From: Anaeroplasma sp902783745
GTDB taxonomy: Bacteria; Bacillota_I; Bacilli_A; Acholeplasmatales; Anaeroplasmataceae
DNA length: 16,442 nucleotides
Reading direction: 5' to 3'
NCBI GenBank assembly: GCA_946617655.1
Contig: CAMOKL010000030.1
Span: 1-16,442 of the forward strand
Both the position numbers and the translations under genes were made by a program. The notes under the pieces are model-generated. The model was not told the origin of the DNA, did not search any database, and saw nothing but the letters and a program-made list of their open reading frames with translations. This document shows positions 13,960 through 16,442 of the stretch, piece by piece (position 1 is the stretch's first letter; the number at the start of each line of letters is the position of its first letter).

Positions 13960-14985
13960 CTAAAACCTCTTATTATAATTCTTATCTAACCAATTCATGT
14001 ATTCGCCAGATTCTACATGGCGTAACCATTCTTGGTTTTCTAAATTCCATTTAATTGTTGCGATAATACCTGTATCAAAGTTATGCTCTGGCTTCCAACC
14101 AAGCTCTGTTTCAATCTTTGTTGGGTCCATTGCATATCTTAAATCATGACCAGGTCTATCTGTAACATAATTAATTAATGTTTCAGGTTTACCTAATTCT
14201 TTTAGGATAGTCTTAACTACTTGAAGATTTGTTCTTTCATTATGTCCACCGATATTATATACTTCACCATCTCTACCATTTCTTACAATTAAATCAATGG
14301 CTGTACAATGATCTCCTACATATAACCAGTCTCTTACATTTTCACCCTTACCATATACTGGTAATTTTTCATTTCTTAATGCCTTTTGGATCATTAAAGG
14401 TATTAGCTTTTCAGGGAAATGATATGGTCCATAATTATTAGAACATCTAGATATAGTTATAGGTAATCCAAATGTTCTATGATAAGCTTGAACTAATAAG
14501 TCAGCTGAAGCTTTAGATGCACTATAAGGCGATGATGTATGAATTGGAGTATTTTCTGTAAAGAATAAATCAGGTCTATCTAGAGGTAGGTCTCCATATA
14601 CTTCATCTGTAGATACCTGATGGTATCGTTTAATACCATATTTTCTACATGCATCCATTAATGTTTGTGTACCTAATATATTTGTTTCTAAGAAAATACG
14701 AGGATTTTCTATAGATCTATCAACATGAGATTCAGCAGCGAAATTAATTACATAATCAAATTTTTCTTCTTCGAATAATTTAAATACTGCTTCTCTATTA
14801 CAAATATTTTCATGTACAAACTTAAAATTAGGCTTATCCATAATTGGAGCTAATGTTTCCATATTACCTGCATAAGTTAAGGCATCAATACATACATATT
14901 GGTCCTTAGGATATTTATTTACCATAATGTGTAGGAAGTTTCCTCCAATGAAACCTGCTCCACCTGTTACTAAAAATTTTGACAT
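13960..14985 (-). CDS. rfbB: dTDP-glucose 4,6-dehydratase
   Basis: The 341-aa product is an extended short-chain dehydrogenase of normal length for RmlB. TGGAGFIGG (7-15) is the NAD site; HQVSTDEVYGD (122-132) contains the catalytic Thr-Asp-Glu triad (T126, D127, E128), and Y154 and K158 in PYSASKAS complete the active site. Further conserved pieces are INFAAESHVDRS and the substrate motif YGPYHFPEKLIPLMI. It converts dTDP-glucose to dTDP-4-keto-6-deoxyglucose, the branch point here between L-rhamnose (RfbC, RfbD) and the 3-amino sugar (FdtA, FdtB). GGAGG lies before ATG 14985, within the last codons of rfbD, so the two are translationally coupled. Confidence 0.97.
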   Translation of the reverse strand: MSKFLVTGGAGFIGGNFLHIMVNKYPKDQYVCIDALTYAGNMETLAPIMDKPNFKFVHENICNREAVFKLFEEEKFDYVINFAAESHVDRSIENPRIFLETNILGTQTLMDACRKYGIKRYHQVSTDEVYGDLPLDRPDLFFTENTPIHTSSPYSASKASADLLVQAYHRTFGLPITISRCSNNYGPYHFPEKLIPLMIQKALRNEKLPVYGKGENVRDWLYVGDHCTAIDLIVRNGRDGEVYNIGGHNERTNLQVVKTILKELGKPETLINYVTDRPGHDLRYAMDPTKIETELGWKPEHNFDTGIIATIKWNLENQEWLRHVESGEYMNWLDKNYNKRF

Positions 14986-14989
14986 TGAA

Positions 14990-15865
14990 TTAGTCCTCCA
15001 ATTCTTTTAAATATCTATTTAAGGCATCCTTCCAATCTGGAAGTCTCTTAAATCCTGCCTTGTCTAAAGAATCCTTTGACATTCTTGAGTTTAATGGGCG
15101 CTTTGCTTGTTGAGGTACCATCTTTAAATATTCCTCTGTAGTTACATCATTTACTTTTACATTTAAACCTTTTTGTTTAAATATCTCTCTTGCAAATTCT
15201 GCCCAAGATATATATCCTTCATTTGTTGCATGATATATTCCATATTTATCTGTTTCTATCATATCGCATAACAACTTTGATAAATCATATGTATATGTAA
15301 CACTACCAATTTGATCTGATACAACATTTAATTCTGTTTTACCCATATCAGCTAGTTTTAACATTGTTTTAACAAAATTATTACCATTTTTACCAAATAC
15401 CCAAGAGATTCTAACTATAAAATAATTATCTATAGTTGATGTGACAAAATCTTCACCTTGAGATTTAGTTTTTCCATATACTGATAATCCTTCTTTAGGA
15501 TCATCAATGTTAAATGGTTTATCACCTAAACCATTAAATACATAATCTGTAGATATGTATACCATTTTTGCATTTACTTCTTTACAAGCTTCTGCAATGT
15601 ATTTAGGTGCTAAAGTATTTACTGCATATACTTTGTCAGGCATCTCTTCTGCCTTATCAACAGCTGTCCAAGCCGCATTATGCATAACTACATCTGGTTT
15701 ATATTCATTTATATATTTTTTAACATCTAATTCCTTAGTTAAATCTAAGTCATCAATGTCTATTCCCTTTACATTTGTATAGCCTCTTTCAGTTAATTCT
15801 CTGACACAATCATAACCTAATTGACCTTTTACACCTGTAACTAGAATTTTCATATCCTTTGACAT
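14990..15865 (-). CDS. rfbD: dTDP-4-dehydrorhamnose reductase
   Basis: The 291-aa product is the RmlD-type reductase that makes dTDP-L-rhamnose with NAD(P)H. ILVTGVKGQLGYD (7-19) is the nucleotide-binding loop. MVYISTDYVFNG (101-112) and SVYGKTKSQGE (128-138), with Y130 and K134, form the catalytic site. HNAAWTAVDKAEE and the C-terminal RPLNSRMSKD block, typical of RmlD, are also present. Length is normal. ATG 15865 is preferred over ATG 15853 (residue 5) because AAGGAAGG lies 7 nt upstream. It is 16 nt after rfbC. Confidence 0.96.
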   Translation of the reverse strand: MSKDMKILVTGVKGQLGYDCVRELTERGYTNVKGIDIDDLDLTKELDVKKYINEYKPDVVMHNAAWTAVDKAEEMPDKVYAVNTLAPKYIAEACKEVNAKMVYISTDYVFNGLGDKPFNIDDPKEGLSVYGKTKSQGEDFVTSTIDNYFIVRISWVFGKNGNNFVKTMLKLADMGKTELNVVSDQIGSVTYTYDLSKLLCDMIETDKYGIYHATNEGYISWAEFAREIFKQKGLNVKVNDVTTEEYLKMVPQQAKRPLNSRMSKDSLDKAGFKRLPDWKDALNRYLKELED

Positions 15866-15881
15866 AATTATGCCTTCCTTC

Positions 15882-16442
15882 TTAAAACTTAATCTTTGAA
15901 TCCTTTAATGCAGGATGTACTTTATCCTTTTCAGATAATAATACTTCACCATTATATGGCCACTCTATACCAATTTCAGGGTCATTCCACATAATACCAC
16001 CCTCATCTTCTGGGTGATATAATTCATCACATTTATATGCAAATGTTGCAGTTTCAGTTAAAACTACAAATCCATGAGCGAAGCCTCTTGGAATCATAAA
16101 TTGATTACCTTTTTCAGCAGATAATACAACTCCTACCCATTTACCATATGTTTTAGAATTAGCACGTAAATCAACAGCGACATCAAATACTTCTCCTTCT
16201 AAGCAGCGAACTAATTTTGCTTGAGGGAAAATCTTTTGGAAATGAAGCCCACGAAGTACTCCAGCTTTAGATTTAGATTGATTATCTTGAACGAAATTAT
16301 AATCTAAACCAGCAGCTTTAAAATCAGCTTCTTTATATGTTTCCATGAAATAACCTCTGTTATCTCCATATTTTTTAACATCTATTTTATATACACCTTC
16401 AATTTCAGTTTCATTGAAAGTGAAATTACCAAATGTCTTTGC
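15882..16442 (-). CDS. rfbC: dTDP-4-dehydrorhamnose 3,5-epimerase, N-terminus cut by window edge
   Basis: The frame is open from the window edge through at least 186 codons. The first visible residues, FGNFTFNETEIEGVY and YGDNRGYF, are the usual RmlC N-terminus upstream of METY, so the Met at 16346 is internal and the real start lies only a few codons beyond 16442. Cupin-fold marks are DNQSKSKAGVLRGLHFQ with the catalytic His, FDVAVDLR, MIPRGFAHGF, and YKCDELYHPEDEGGI with the catalytic Tyr region. It epimerises C3 and C5 of dTDP-4-keto-6-deoxyglucose. It is the most upstream visible gene of the operon; rfbA would be expected further right but is not visible. Confidence 0.96.
   Translation of the reverse strand, partial: AKTFGNFTFNETEIEGVYKIDVKKYGDNRGYFMETYKEADFKAAGLDYNFVQDNQSKSKAGVLRGLHFQKIFPQAKLVRCLEGEVFDVAVDLRANSKTYGKWVGVVLSAEKGNQFMIPRGFAHGFVVLTETATFAYKCDELYHPEDEGGIMWNDPEIGIEWPYNGEVLLSEKDKVHPALKDSKIKF

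Noticed and set aside
1..16442. Mycoplasma-type code with TGA as tryptophan
   Set aside because: TGA ends the nitroreductase gene and the glycosyltransferase at 11093 at natural C-termini, and tryptophans in the Rml proteins are TGG.

Overview
The window comes from a low-GC bacterium, very probably a Bacillota member (Clostridia, Erysipelotrichia or RF39-like gut lineage). The grounds are the very AT-rich composition, clear AGGAGG-type ribosome binding sites, Bacillota-like protein sequences and the standard code. TGA is a real stop: it ends the nitroreductase and one glycosyltransferase, while Trp is TGG. All intact genes lie on the minus strand, so transcription runs from high to low coordinates.

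Right part (16442 down to 6537): a tightly packed surface-polysaccharide operon. The order is rfbC (cut by the window edge), rfbD, rfbB, three family-2 glycosyltransferases, a Wzy-like polymerase, a FdtA/QdtA-type sugar 3,4-ketoisomerase, a FdtB/QdtB-type aminotransferase and a Wzx-type flippase with an unusual soluble C-terminal tail. The Rml genes make dTDP-L-rhamnose. FdtA and FdtB divert the shared dTDP-4-keto-6-deoxyglucose intermediate to a dTDP-3-amino-3,6-dideoxyhexose (Fuc3N or Qui3N type). The glycosyltransferases build a lipid-linked repeat unit, which the flippase exports and the polymerase joins. rfbA, a priming transferase and a chain-length regulator are not in the window.

Middle (about 5450-6536): about 1.1 kb without an intact gene. 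It holds a decayed UvrD/PcrA helicase tail, a broken Xre-type regulator on the plus strand, three 17-bp palindromic operator-like sites spaced exactly 31 bp centre to centre in front of it, and a strong hairpin terminator shared with the end of the flippase gene.

Left-centre (5437 down to 2189): a three-gene overlapping module of a left-handed beta-helix acyltransferase, a 3-hydroxyacyl-CoA dehydrogenase and an SCP2-type thiolase. My main inference is that this module makes a short 3-hydroxyacyl-CoA, such as 3-hydroxybutyryl-CoA, and places the acyl group on the amino sugar made by FdtA/FdtB. A nitroreductase-family gene with its own promoter follows.

Left end (1-1460): a decaying locus. It has the C-terminal third of a galactokinase-family gene with a nonsense codon, abutting what looks like the right end of an IS200/IS605 (TnpB) element. 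Next come an intact unknown gene and a frameshifted sugar-nucleotidyltransferase gene running off the left edge. I saw no rRNA, tRNA or CRISPR array.
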